DNA of 64,000 nucleotides, from NCBI GenBank assembly GCA_046462535.1, contig JBKGVF010000021.1, forward strand, positions 1-64,000, given 5' to 3'. Shown piece by piece: positions 16,109 to 23,674 of this stretch. Every line of letters begins with the position of its first letter. Position 1 is the first letter of the stretch. The notes beneath the pieces were generated by a model, which saw only the letters and a list, made by a program, of their open reading frames with translations, was not told the origin of the DNA and ran no database searches. Both the position numbers and the translations under genes were made by a program. This DNA comes from JAAZCI01 sp046462535 (lineage in GTDB: Bacteria > Pseudomonadota > Gammaproteobacteria > Cardiobacteriales > Wohlfahrtiimonadaceae).

Positions 16109-17398
16109 CTACTCCTTAGGTAAAGTAATCTCATTAAAGAGATCAAAATACTCTGGCACAGTCTTATTAACACAGGCAGGATCATGTATCTGTAGAGCCC
16201 CTTTAAAAGCACAAAGGGAGAAGCACATCGCAATACGATGATCATCATAGGTCTTTATTAACTGATTAGGGCGAATCTCCGCAAGTGGAGCTACCGTGAT
16301 CCAATCACTCCCCGCCTCAACAGTTGCCCCTAACTTTCGTAGCTCAGTGACCATCGCCTCTATTCGATCAGTCTCTTTAACACGCCAACTCCCAATATTA
16401 CGGAGATGGGTCGGCCCCTGACAAAAGAGGGCCATAGTAGCTAAGGTCATCGCCGCATCAGGAATATCATTACAATCTAAATTGATCCCTTTTAATGGCC
16501 CATTCGGTTTTTTAACGCGAATACTCTCCTCTCTCCACTCTACAATCGCCCCCATCTGCTCTAAGACCGTCGCAAAGGCTTTATCACCCTGAATACTGCT
16601 CCTCCCTATCCCTTCAACTGTAACGTCGCCTGCAAGCGCTCCTGCGGCTAAAAAGTAAGAGGCACTCGATGCATCCCCCTCAACCACTAAACGGCCTGGT
16701 GAACGATAGGTCGCCTCTTTAGGAATAATATAGGTCTGGTCTGCCTGCTCCTCCACCGTAATACCAAATTGAGCTAAGGCCTTCAGGGTAATATCAATAT
16801 AGGGTTTTGAGATTAAAGGTCCATCAATCTGAAGAATGCTTCGCTGATTTAACATAGGTAATGCCATCAGCAGGGCCGTTAAGTATTGACTAGAGACCGA
16901 TCCCTTCACCATTACTTTATCGTTAGTAATGGTTGCAGGACGAATGGTTAATGGGGGATAACCCTCATCACCATCATATTGAATATCTGCCCCCATCATC
17001 TGTAGCGCATCGACTAGATCCCCAATTGGGCGCTCATGCATTCGTGGGATCCCTCTTAATTGATAATTCCCCCCATTAAAGGCTAATGCTGCCGTTAAGG
17101 AGCGAAATGCTGTTCCTGCATTACCTAAAAAGAGCTCCCCCTCTCTATTAGGAAAGGAGCCTGAAGAGCCCTTAATAAAGTAACGCTCCTCCTCTTTACG
17201 CCAAGAGACCCCTAAGGTTACAAGAGCCTCCTTCATGCGCTCAGTATCATCACTCTCTAAGAGATTTATGATCTCTGTCTCTCCATCAGCTAATGCACTT
17301 AAAAGAAGGTAACGGTTTGATATACTCTTCGATCCTGGCAAAACCACTCTTCCAAATGCCTGTTCTCTCTTCTCTAATCGTAATTGATTACTCTCCAC
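16109..17398 (-). CDS. aroA: 3-phosphoshikimate 1-carboxyvinyltransferase (EPSP synthase)
   Basis: Shikimate-pathway enzyme joining PEP to shikimate 3-phosphate; cytoplasmic, 429 residues. Class I type like E. coli AroA: VVLPGSKSISNRYLLLSALA, LGNAGTA, GSVSSQYLTALLMALP, VEGDASSASYFLAAGAL, DIPDAAMTLATMALF, WRVKETDRIEAM and YDDHRIAMCFSL. The PEP-site motif reads LGNAGTAFRSLTAAL, so the residue equivalent to E. coli Pro101 is Ser100 (codon TCC at 17099-17101 on the complement). That change is known to lower glyphosate sensitivity in the Salmonella enzyme. Gly95 and Thr96 are unchanged. The pseudopilin gene follows directly. Confidence 0.96.
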   Translation of the reverse strand: MESNQLRLEKREQAFGRVVLPGSKSISNRYLLLSALADGETEIINLLESDDTERMKEALVTLGVSWRKEEERYFIKGSSGSFPNREGELFLGNAGTAFRSLTAALAFNGGNYQLRGIPRMHERPIGDLVDALQMMGADIQYDGDEGYPPLTIRPATITNDKVMVKGSVSSQYLTALLMALPMLNQRSILQIDGPLISKPYIDITLKALAQFGITVEEQADQTYIIPKEATYRSPGRLVVEGDASSASYFLAAGALAGDVTVEGIGRSSIQGDKAFATVLEQMGAIVEWREESIRVKKPNGPLKGINLDCNDIPDAAMTLATMALFCQGPTHLRNIGSWRVKETDRIEAMVTELRKLGATVEAGSDWITVAPLAEIRPNQLIKTYDDHRIAMCFSLCAFKGALQIHDPACVNKTVPEYFDLFNEITLPKE

Positions 17399-17496
17399 GC
17401 CTCTTACCTACTTAACTCATCAAAAGTCATCTTAAATAGCTTCTAAATTGGATAGTCTACCAGCTTTCTAGAGAGAAATTTTCCTAAATCCTCCAG

Positions 17497-17524
17497 AAAA
17501 AAGGCCCCTATTGATGGAGCCTTT
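17497..17524 (-). terminator. Terminator of the amino-acid-binding protein gene
   Basis: Read leftward: AAAGGCTCC, 7-base loop, GGGGCCTTT, then a T-run; one mispair in the stem. Confidence 0.75.
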
Positions 17525-17564
17525 CTAAATCTGCTTTAACTAATTTTCATCAGCCTATAGGTTG

Positions 17565-18329
17565 TTACTCTGCACCATAGACATCATAACCAAAATGTTT
17601 CTCCTGAATCTCATGGTAGCTCTTATCTTCTCTCGATTCTAAGATCGCTCGGTTGAATGCTTCTCGTAACTCGTTCTCCCCTTTACGAACGCCAACACCA
17701 ACCCCTTCACCAAACCAACGCTCATCGGTAAACTCAGGGCCGATAAACTCTAAAGTCTCACCATACTCCTTCTGAAGATAACCAGTATCTACAGCAACTA
17801 CATCAGCAAAGATTAGATCGATACGGCCTGAATCTAGATCGAACATACCATCATCTAAATTACGATAACTACGAATTGTCGCGATCTTTTTAAAATTATC
17901 ATTCATATAAGTCTCATGAATGGTACCGCTCTGAACTCCGATAACTTTCCCTTTTAATCCCTCTTCAGAGATCTCTATCTTACTCCCTTTAGGAACGGTA
18001 AAGCGTGCTGGTGTCTGATAGTACTTATTAGAGAAGTCGATCGCCTCTTTACGAACATCAGTAATAGACATTGAAGCTAAAATCGCATCGATTCGTTTTG
18101 AGTTTAATGAAGGGATAAGGGCATCAAAATCTGTTTGAACAATAACACATTCACGCTCCATCTTTTCACAAAAGAGATTCGCTAAATCTACCTCAAATCC
18201 TGCTAATGAGCGATCTGGAGTTACATAGCTAAAAGGGGGATAAGCACCTTCGATTCCAATTTTAAGGGGCTCATCTGCCAGTGAGAGAGAGAAAAGAAGG
18301 GTGGTAGTCATTAATAAACGCTTGAACAT
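17565..18329 (-). CDS. Amino-acid ABC transporter periplasmic binding protein
   Basis: 254 residues, family 3 solute-binding protein of the HisJ/ArgT kind, probably for basic amino acids. A signal peptide (MFKRLLMTTTLLFSLSLA) is followed by PLKIGIEGAYPPFSYVTPD, LAGFEVDLANLFCEKM, DALIPSLNSKRIDAILASMSIT, GKVIGVQSGTIHETYM and GRIDLIFADVVAVDTGYL. The start at 18329 has AGGAG six bases upstream; an earlier in-frame start would add an unlikely 32-residue tail. No permease or ATPase gene is adjacent, so it must use components encoded elsewhere. Confidence 0.9.
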   Translation of the reverse strand: MFKRLLMTTTLLFSLSLADEPLKIGIEGAYPPFSYVTPDRSLAGFEVDLANLFCEKMERECVIVQTDFDALIPSLNSKRIDAILASMSITDVRKEAIDFSNKYYQTPARFTVPKGSKIEISEEGLKGKVIGVQSGTIHETYMNDNFKKIATIRSYRNLDDGMFDLDSGRIDLIFADVVAVDTGYLQKEYGETLEFIGPEFTDERWFGEGVGVGVRKGENELREAFNRAILESREDKSYHEIQEKHFGYDVYGAE

Positions 18330-18417
18330 AGTAACTCCTAATTTGATGAGTTGGGATCTATTTTTATTCTTATAATAATTCCTTTTAATAATAATAGAAG
18401 ATGATGATAATGCCAAG

Positions 18418-18551
18418 TTATCCACAATTTTTTGTTAAAGAGCACTATTTCGCCCCTTTTGCCCCCTTTTTCCTGTCGATAAAAGGGGGGAGTAATTTTT
18501 GGAAGGGAAATGGCATAACTTTCCTGGAAAAGCATCCACAAGTTATCCACA
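18418..18551. other. DnaA-box group C
   Basis: Two perfect boxes TTATCCACA at 18418-18426 and 18543-18551, with the weaker GCATCCACA at 18532. They occupy the 370-bp gap between two leftward genes; apart from these and the brnQ terminator I see nothing else in it. Confidence 0.55.
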
Positions 18552-18616
18552 AATTAGAGAAGACCTTCTACACCGAGTCCTGTTTAAAAGTGGTTTAAGT
18601 TGATGTTATTAAAGAG

Positions 18617-18652
18617 AAAGAGAGCTACCTACCGAAGTAAGTAGCTCTCTTT
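18617..18652 (-). terminator. Terminator of brnQ
   Basis: A perfect 12-bp stem AAAGAGAGCTAC / GTAGCTCTCTTT with a 12-base loop. Modest T-runs flank it on both strands, so it may act in both directions. Confidence 0.7.
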
Positions 18653-18697
18653 AATTGAAGATCAGCTATTCTCTACCCGATATATCTATCAGATAAA

Positions 18698-20026
18698 TTA
18701 TAAGGTGGAGAGTTTCCGATGAATCTCGATTAAGTAGCCAAAGAGTAAACCTATAGCAAAGAAGAAAATAGCTGGGATCATCCACTCCATAGAGGCATTA
18801 GCAAGGGGGAAGCGAGCTAAAAACTCAGCTAAGACCACACTCTCAGTATATTGATTAAAGACTGAAAGGATACTGATAATGATGGTGCTTACCATTGGTA
18901 GTTGAAGGGCTAAATTAGGCATCCCTTTTAACGATTTATCGATAAAGATCAGAGCAATCATTACGATAGTAATCGGATAGATCACCATTAAAACGGGAAC
19001 AGCCCCTGAGATAATCTTTGTTAGCCCCTGACTTGCTAAGATAAAACTAATTAATGTGAAGATAATTGCATAGATACGGTAGGAGATTTTTGGAAAGATC
19101 TCATTAAAGTAGCTACTAACCGCCACAATAAGTCCTATAGCAGTTGTTAAACAGGCTAAACTGACGATTAATCCTAATAGGAAGCGTCCTCCAGAGCCAT
19201 AGGTTAGAAGGGCCACACCATTTAAGATAGCGGTACCCATATTACCTGCTTCTGCTCCTAAGGGATAATGGTTCCCAATCCACCCTAAGGAGAGATAGAC
19301 CAACCCTAATCCCACACCAGCAATAATTGCCGCGATTGAGGCCTGCTTAAAGATCTCTCCTTGACTCTTCAGCCCTGTCGCTTTTACAGCATTCAGAACA
19401 ATAATAGAGAAGGCTACAGCGGCAATAGTATCCATTGTCTGATACCCCTCAACAAATCCTTTAAAGAAGGGGGCTGCTGCATAATCAGGATCAACAGCAG
19501 TAATGGGGGTATCTAACAGAATAAATGCATAGATAATTAAAGCGACAATCGTAACTAATAGAAGTGGCGTTAAGATCTGCCCAATCCGATCCACTAACTT
19601 TGTCGGGTTAAGGGCGAGGAGAAAGACAATAATAAAGTAGATGCCAGAAAAGAGGGTGATAATCCCACTACTTGGCTCCTCCTCCGCTGAGAGCTCTAAA
19701 AAGGGGAGAATACTCATCTCAAAAGCAACCATGGATGTTCTTGGTATCGCGAAGAATGGACCGATGGTTAAGTAGATGGTCACCATAAATAGAAGCGCAA
19801 AGAGCGGATGAATTCTGCGAGCATCGGTTCTAAATCCTTCATTTGAGAATGAGCCCGCAATAACACCCACTAATGGGAGTCCTACACCAGTGACAATAAA
19901 GCCTAAAATTGCTGGGGTAAAATTGCTACCACTTAATTGACCAACAACAGGGGGAAAAATTAAGTTACCAGCCCCAAAAAAGAGGGCAAATAACATAAAA
20001 CCAATGAATAAGGTTCGTTTATGCAT
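18698..20026 (-). CDS. brnQ: Branched-chain amino acid carrier BrnQ
   Basis: Inner-membrane cation symporter for Leu, Ile and Val (LIVCS family), 442 residues and about 12 transmembrane segments. It begins with the family hallmark FMLFALFFGAGNLIFPP followed by GFIVTGVGLPLVGV. Later blocks such as EGYQTMDTIAAVAFSIIVLNA and LACLTTAIGLIVAVSSYF are also typical. It is monocistronic, with a long leader upstream containing several small hairpins and a terminator downstream. Confidence 0.92.
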   Translation of the reverse strand: MHKRTLFIGFMLFALFFGAGNLIFPPVVGQLSGSNFTPAILGFIVTGVGLPLVGVIAGSFSNEGFRTDARRIHPLFALLFMVTIYLTIGPFFAIPRTSMVAFEMSILPFLELSAEEEPSSGIITLFSGIYFIIVFLLALNPTKLVDRIGQILTPLLLVTIVALIIYAFILLDTPITAVDPDYAAAPFFKGFVEGYQTMDTIAAVAFSIIVLNAVKATGLKSQGEIFKQASIAAIIAGVGLGLVYLSLGWIGNHYPLGAEAGNMGTAILNGVALLTYGSGGRFLLGLIVSLACLTTAIGLIVAVSSYFNEIFPKISYRIYAIIFTLISFILASQGLTKIISGAVPVLMVIYPITIVMIALIFIDKSLKGMPNLALQLPMVSTIIISILSVFNQYTESVVLAEFLARFPLANASMEWMIPAIFFFAIGLLFGYLIEIHRKLSTL

Positions 20027-20081
20027 AATGTGATTCTCAAAATCTCGAAAGTAAGTAAATAATAATCACAACTCTTTTTGG

Positions 20082-20161
20082 ATCACAAAAAAAGTGATGA
20101 TGAGCTAGAGAACCTGGGTAAGGTTATATCAACCACAAATATTGTTTGAGGATCGCTCAAA
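20082..20161 (-). promoter_or_regulatory. Hairpin-rich leader of brnQ
   Basis: Three short stem-loops lie between the likely promoter region and the brnQ start: TTTGAG/CTCAAA (20145-20161), AACCT/AGGTT (20111-20125) and ATCAC/GTGAT (20082-20098). None is followed by a T-run, so a terminator is not evident. Regulation by amino acids is possible but not demonstrated. Confidence 0.3.
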
Positions 20162-20169
20162 CCTTTTTA

Positions 20170-20515
20170 GAGAATTTTGTTCTTTTTTTTTTGGGTCAAT
20201 ATTTTTATTGTCTATAAATAAATCCTAGAGCGCAAACTTTTTGGAAAAAAGTTCACATTCTCTGATTTTGATTAAGAGAAATTCCTATTCTTAATCTTCT
20301 CTTATATATAAAGAGATGATGATGAGAAAGGGGGTTTATCCACAAAAAAGTAGGAGAAACCAGACAAAACAAGGGTTTAGATAAAGAAGGGTTGTGGATA
20401 AGTAGAGAATAAGCCTTTTTATGGAGGGTTGGATATCTCAAAGCCCCATTTGTTAACAGGTTATCCACAAAATAGTCGCCTATTTATGGGGATAATTATC
20501 AAAAGCTGTGGATAA
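20170..20515. other. DnaA-box group D with AT-rich tract (candidate origin)
   Basis: Four perfect DnaA boxes in 180 bp, TTATCCACA at 20336 and 20461 and TGTGGATAA at 20393 and 20507, with the near-match ATGGGGATAA at 20486. To the left is an AT-rich stretch (about 20170-20330) with a T10 run and an 8-bp hairpin AACTTTTT-gga-AAAAAGTT (20235-20253). This layout of an AT-rich side next to clustered boxes is that of a bacterial oriC. No gene is credible between brnQ and rdgB. Confidence 0.5.
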
Positions 20516-20616
20516 CTTGAGGTTTTTCACTCAATTTAGAGCTCTACTCTCACTGAAGGAGAGGGTTTGAATTGTGGAAAAGATGTGAATCAATTGTAAC
20601 GATCTCTCTGAAAGAA

Positions 20617-20646
20617 TAAAAAAATCCCCCACGGTTGGTGGGGGAT
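20617..20646 (-). terminator. Terminator of folK-rdgB
   Basis: Read leftward: ATCCCCCAC, short loop, GTGGGGGAT, then seven T residues. It lies about 50 bp after rdgB. Confidence 0.85.
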
Positions 20647-20698
20647 GAGTTAAAGCAAGTGCTCAATAATCTAAAATAACTGAAGATAACCGCTTTTC

Positions 20699-21307
20699 TT
20701 AATTGGGGTAGCGTTCATTTAAGAGGGTAAGAAGTTTCTTCACCCCTTGAGCACGGTGGGAGACTCTCCCCTTCTCCTTTGATGAGAGCGCAGCAAAGCT
20801 ACGTTTGAGGGGAGGATAGTAGAAGAGTGGATCATAACCAAATCCTCCATCACCATCAGGTTCGGTAAGGATTGTGCCACGACATATCCCTTCAGCGACT
20901 AAAGGTTGTGGGTCGTTAGGATGTTCGAGATAGATTAAGAGAGCAACAAAGTAGGCAGAGCGTTGATCTCCAGTAAGATCTGCCATCTGTTGCAGGAGGT
21001 AGAGATTATTACTCCGATCATCCCCTAAACTAGAGTAGCGTGCCGAGTGGATGCCAGGTGCACCGTTAAGATGGGGGACGACTAATCCTGAATCATCGGC
21101 AATGGTAGGGTAACCACTTAAAGTAGCAGCATGGCGCGCCTTAATGAGTGCATTCTCGAGAAAGGTGAGCCCCTCTTCTGGGGGATTGGAATCAATATTG
21201 AGCTCTTTAAGGGAGAGAATATCGACACCACTAGGTGCTAAAAGCTCCTTAAATTCCTTAATCTTACCACTATTATTACTGGCTAATAATATCTTTTTAG
21301 GGATCAT
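20699..21307 (-). CDS. rdgB: XTP/dITP diphosphatase RdgB
   Basis: House-cleaning nucleotide pyrophosphatase that removes dITP and XTP, 202 residues. HAM1/RdgB signatures are ILLASNNSGKIKEFKELL at the N-terminus, EEGLTFLENALIKARHAA, the metal-site Asp pair in PTIADDSGLVV, PGIHSARYS, and DGGFGYDPLFYYP with SFAALSSKEKGRVSHRAQ. Its start overlaps the folK stop by four bases, so the two genes are translationally coupled. Confidence 0.95.
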   Translation of the reverse strand: MIPKKILLASNNSGKIKEFKELLAPSGVDILSLKELNIDSNPPEEGLTFLENALIKARHAATLSGYPTIADDSGLVVPHLNGAPGIHSARYSSLGDDRSNNLYLLQQMADLTGDQRSAYFVALLIYLEHPNDPQPLVAEGICRGTILTEPDGDGGFGYDPLFYYPPLKRSFAALSSKEKGRVSHRAQGVKKLLTLLNERYPN

Positions 21308-21789
21308 AGAGGCTCCTTAAGTTTAATAACATCTGTCGGATTGAGGTGCGAGATGAGGCTCTGAATAGCTCGTCCTGAGGGCAAGATGAGGTGAGGCGCA
21401 ATCTCTGCTAATGGAATTAATACAAAGGCGCGTTGCTCCATTTCAGGGTGGGGTAGGGTTAATGTATCACTTTGAATTTGAATCTCCTCATACATAAGTA
21501 GATCGATATCTAAGGTGCGAGGCCCCCAATGAGTTGTACGATGACGGTGGTGAGCAGCTTCGATCGCTTGAGTTTCCGCTAGAAGTGCGTGTGGTGATAG
21601 GGTTGTGGTAATTTTTGCGGCTAGATTGAGAAAATCCGGTTGCTTAGGACCAATTGGTTTAGTCCGATAGAATGAAGAGCTCTCTAGCTCTCCAATCTCT
21701 GGATGCTCCTTTAGATTTAAGAGAGCAGATTTGAGTTGTTGATAGGGCTCCCCTATGTTCGCCCCAAGTGAGAGATAAACTGTCTTCAT
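21304..21789 (-). CDS. folK: 2-amino-4-hydroxy-6-hydroxymethyldihydropteridine diphosphokinase
   Basis: Pyrophosphorylates 6-hydroxymethyl-dihydropterin for folate synthesis. 161 residues. HPPK motifs are VYLSLGANIGEPYQQLKSAL, SSFYRTKPIGPKQPDFLNLAAKI and the signature HWGPRTLDIDLLMY with its two metal-binding Asp residues, then LPHPEMEQRAFVLIPLAEI. It is the first gene of a two-gene operon with rdgB. The frame opens with ATG 46 bp downstream of a stop-rich region and no other start is plausible. Confidence 0.95.
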   Translation of the reverse strand: MKTVYLSLGANIGEPYQQLKSALLNLKEHPEIGELESSSFYRTKPIGPKQPDFLNLAAKITTTLSPHALLAETQAIEAAHHRHRTTHWGPRTLDIDLLMYEEIQIQSDTLTLPHPEMEQRAFVLIPLAEIAPHLILPSGRAIQSLISHLNPTDVIKLKEPL

Positions 21790-21938
21790 AAAATGTTTTT
21801 ATAGCTCCAATGCAAAGATAGTGCTTGATTAAATGGTCGCATCAGCGTAATGTTGAGTCAGTTCCCCACAAGTGGTGGTGAACGTTTTTTAGATTATATG
21901 GCATAGCGCCATAATTGTATTATTATTTGAGGTTTTTT

Positions 21939-22142
21939 ATGCGTACTGGAACTGTTAAATGGTTCAATGAATCCAAAGGATTCGGTTTTATTACTCCTGA
22001 AGATGGTGGCGATGATGTATTTGTACACTTCTCTACAATCCAAGGAGACGGATTTCGTACTTTAGCTGAAGGGCAAAAAGTCGAGTTTGAAGCTAAAGAG
22101 AGCGATCGCGGCATGCAAACGACCGTTTGTGTACCTGCTTAA
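21939..22142 (+). CDS. Cold-shock-domain protein (CspA family)
   Basis: Single OB-fold nucleic-acid chaperone of 67 residues. It has RNP1 KGFGFI and RNP2 DVFVHF within MRTGTVKWFNESKGFGF and the usual GQKVEFEAKESDRGMQT tail. I place the start at 21939, matching the family's N-terminus; GAGG lies 7 bases upstream. An eight-residue hydrophobic extension would result from an earlier ATG. Paralogues differ in cold induction, so I give no numbered csp symbol. It has its own terminator. Confidence 0.93.
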   Translation: MRTGTVKWFNESKGFGFITPEDGGDDVFVHFSTIQGDGFRTLAEGQKVEFEAKESDRGMQTTVCVPA

Positions 22143-22215
22143 GACGTAAACTTGATTCAAAAAATGATTCGATGATCTTCAATTAAGTAATATCATCATT
22201 CATTACCAAATAATT

Positions 22216-22249
22216 AACCCCTCTTAATTTAAGATTAAGAGGGGTTTTC
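22216..22249 (+). terminator. Terminator of the cold-shock gene
   Basis: Perfect 13-bp stem AACCCCTCTTAAT / ATTAAGAGGGGTT with a 5-base loop, followed by TTCTTATT. Confidence 0.8.
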
Positions 22250-22293
22250 TTATTGTTCGGAAAAATGACTCAGCTAGAGTCTTTTTAGAGGAG

Positions 22294-22330
22294 AGAAAAA
22301 GAAGCTTATCTCCAGAAGAGATAAGCTTCT
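22294..22330 (-). terminator. Terminator of icd
   Basis: Perfect 12-bp stem AGAAGCTTATCT / AGATAAGCTTCT with a 7-base loop. Read leftward it continues into TTTTCTC, 33 bp after the icd stop. Confidence 0.8.
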
Positions 22331-22362
22331 AATTGACCCTAGATGATTAGAGTGAATGACGA

Positions 22363-23616
22363 TTACATATTCTCAATCATCACATCACCAAACTCAGAGG
22401 TAGAGACCTCTGTGGCATCATCCATCATGCGAGCAAAGTCTCCTGTCACACGCTTAGAGGAGATTGCTCCATTGAGAGCCTTAATAACGACATCAGCAGC
22501 CTCTGTCCACCCTAAGTGGCGTAACATCATCTCTGCTGAGAGGATCATTGACCCAGGGTTTACAATATTCTTCCCAACAATATCAGGAGCTGTTCCATGG
22601 GTTGCTTCAAAGATAGCAATTGAATCAGAGAGGTTCGCACCAGGAGCGATACCAATACCGCCTACTTGGGCAGCAAGTGCATCAGAGATGTAGTCACCAT
22701 TGAGATTCATAGTAGCGACAACTGAGTAGTTCTCAGGCTCTAAAAGAATTCTCTGCAGGAAAGCATCGGCGATACTATCTTTGATGGTAATGGTATTTCC
22801 AGTTTTAGGATTTTTGAAAGAGCACCAAGGACCACCATCGATTTCAGTTGCACCAAACTCCTCTTTTGCAAGGTTGTAACCCCAATCACGGAATCCACCC
22901 TCTGTAAATTTCATGATATTCCCTTTGTGAACTAAGGTTACATTGGGTTTATCATTATCAATAGCATACTGAATCGCTTTTCGAACAAGACGCTCAGTCC
23001 CTTCTTTTGATACTGGTTTTACTCCAATCCCTGAGCTCTCTGGGAAGCGAATATTGGTAACGCCCATCTCATTTTGTAAGAAGTCGATAACCTTTTTCAC
23101 CTCTGCAGAGCCTGCCTCCCACTCAATTCCGGCATAGATATCTTCAGAGTTTTCACGGAAGATCGCCATATCGGTCTTTTCAGGATTCTTTAGTGGTGAA
23201 GGAACTCCCTGGAAGTATTGTACAGGACGGAGACAGAGGTAGAGATCTAACTGTTGTCGCATCGCTACGTTTAATGAACGAAAACCGCCACTAATTGGGG
23301 TGGTTAATGGCCCTTTTATAGAGACGACATACTCTTTTAAAGCATCCATAGTCTCTTTAGGAAGCCACTCATCGGCACCATAGATCTTTGTTGATTTTTC
23401 ACCAGCGTAGATCTCCATCCAAGAGATCTTCTTCTCACCGTTATAAGCCTTCTCAACAGCAGCATCAATCACCTTCTTCATTACTGGGGTGATTTCAGCG
23501 CCAACGCCATCACCCTCAATAAAAGGAATAATGGGATTGTTGGGTACGTTAAGCGATGAATCTGCATTGACGGTGATCTTTTCACCTGCAGGAATTGAGA
23601 TATGTTGATAACTCAT
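22363..23616 (-). CDS. icd: Isocitrate dehydrogenase (NADP-dependent)
   Basis: TCA-cycle enzyme, 417 residues, E. coli type. Signatures: PIIPFIEGDGVGAEIT, the regulatory/substrate serine in GGFRSLNVAMRQ, FRENSEDIYAGIEWEAGS, TLVHKGNIMKFTEGGFRDW, and ATHGTAPDIVGKNIVNPGSMILSAEMML in the cofactor region. The NADP specificity is assigned from similarity to the E. coli enzyme. The start at 23616 has AAAGGAG seven bases upstream; the GTG one codon earlier is less likely. The serine suggests control by phosphorylation as in enterics, but no kinase gene is visible here. Confidence 0.96.
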   Translation of the reverse strand: MSYQHISIPAGEKITVNADSSLNVPNNPIIPFIEGDGVGAEITPVMKKVIDAAVEKAYNGEKKISWMEIYAGEKSTKIYGADEWLPKETMDALKEYVVSIKGPLTTPISGGFRSLNVAMRQQLDLYLCLRPVQYFQGVPSPLKNPEKTDMAIFRENSEDIYAGIEWEAGSAEVKKVIDFLQNEMGVTNIRFPESSGIGVKPVSKEGTERLVRKAIQYAIDNDKPNVTLVHKGNIMKFTEGGFRDWGYNLAKEEFGATEIDGGPWCSFKNPKTGNTITIKDSIADAFLQRILLEPENYSVVATMNLNGDYISDALAAQVGGIGIAPGANLSDSIAIFEATHGTAPDIVGKNIVNPGSMILSAEMMLRHLGWTEAADVVIKALNGAISSKRVTGDFARMMDDATEVSTSEFGDVMIENM

Positions 23617-23657
23617 CACGAAGCTCCTTTAGTTGTAATTTATTTTAAATTTAAACG

Positions 23658-23674
23658 CTTGTTATTATAACAAG
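23658..23674. promoter_or_regulatory. Perfect 17-bp palindrome between truB and icd
   Basis: CTTGTTAT-T-ATAACAAG immediately follows the truB stop and lies 42 bp before the icd start. It may be a weak stem ending the truB operon or an operator over the icd promoter. There is no T-run. Confidence 0.35.

Noticed and set aside
20253..20468. A 71-codon minus-strand frame between brnQ and rdgB
   Set aside because: It spans three DnaA boxes and AT-rich sequence; its residues merely reflect the boxes, with no family resemblance or ribosome site.
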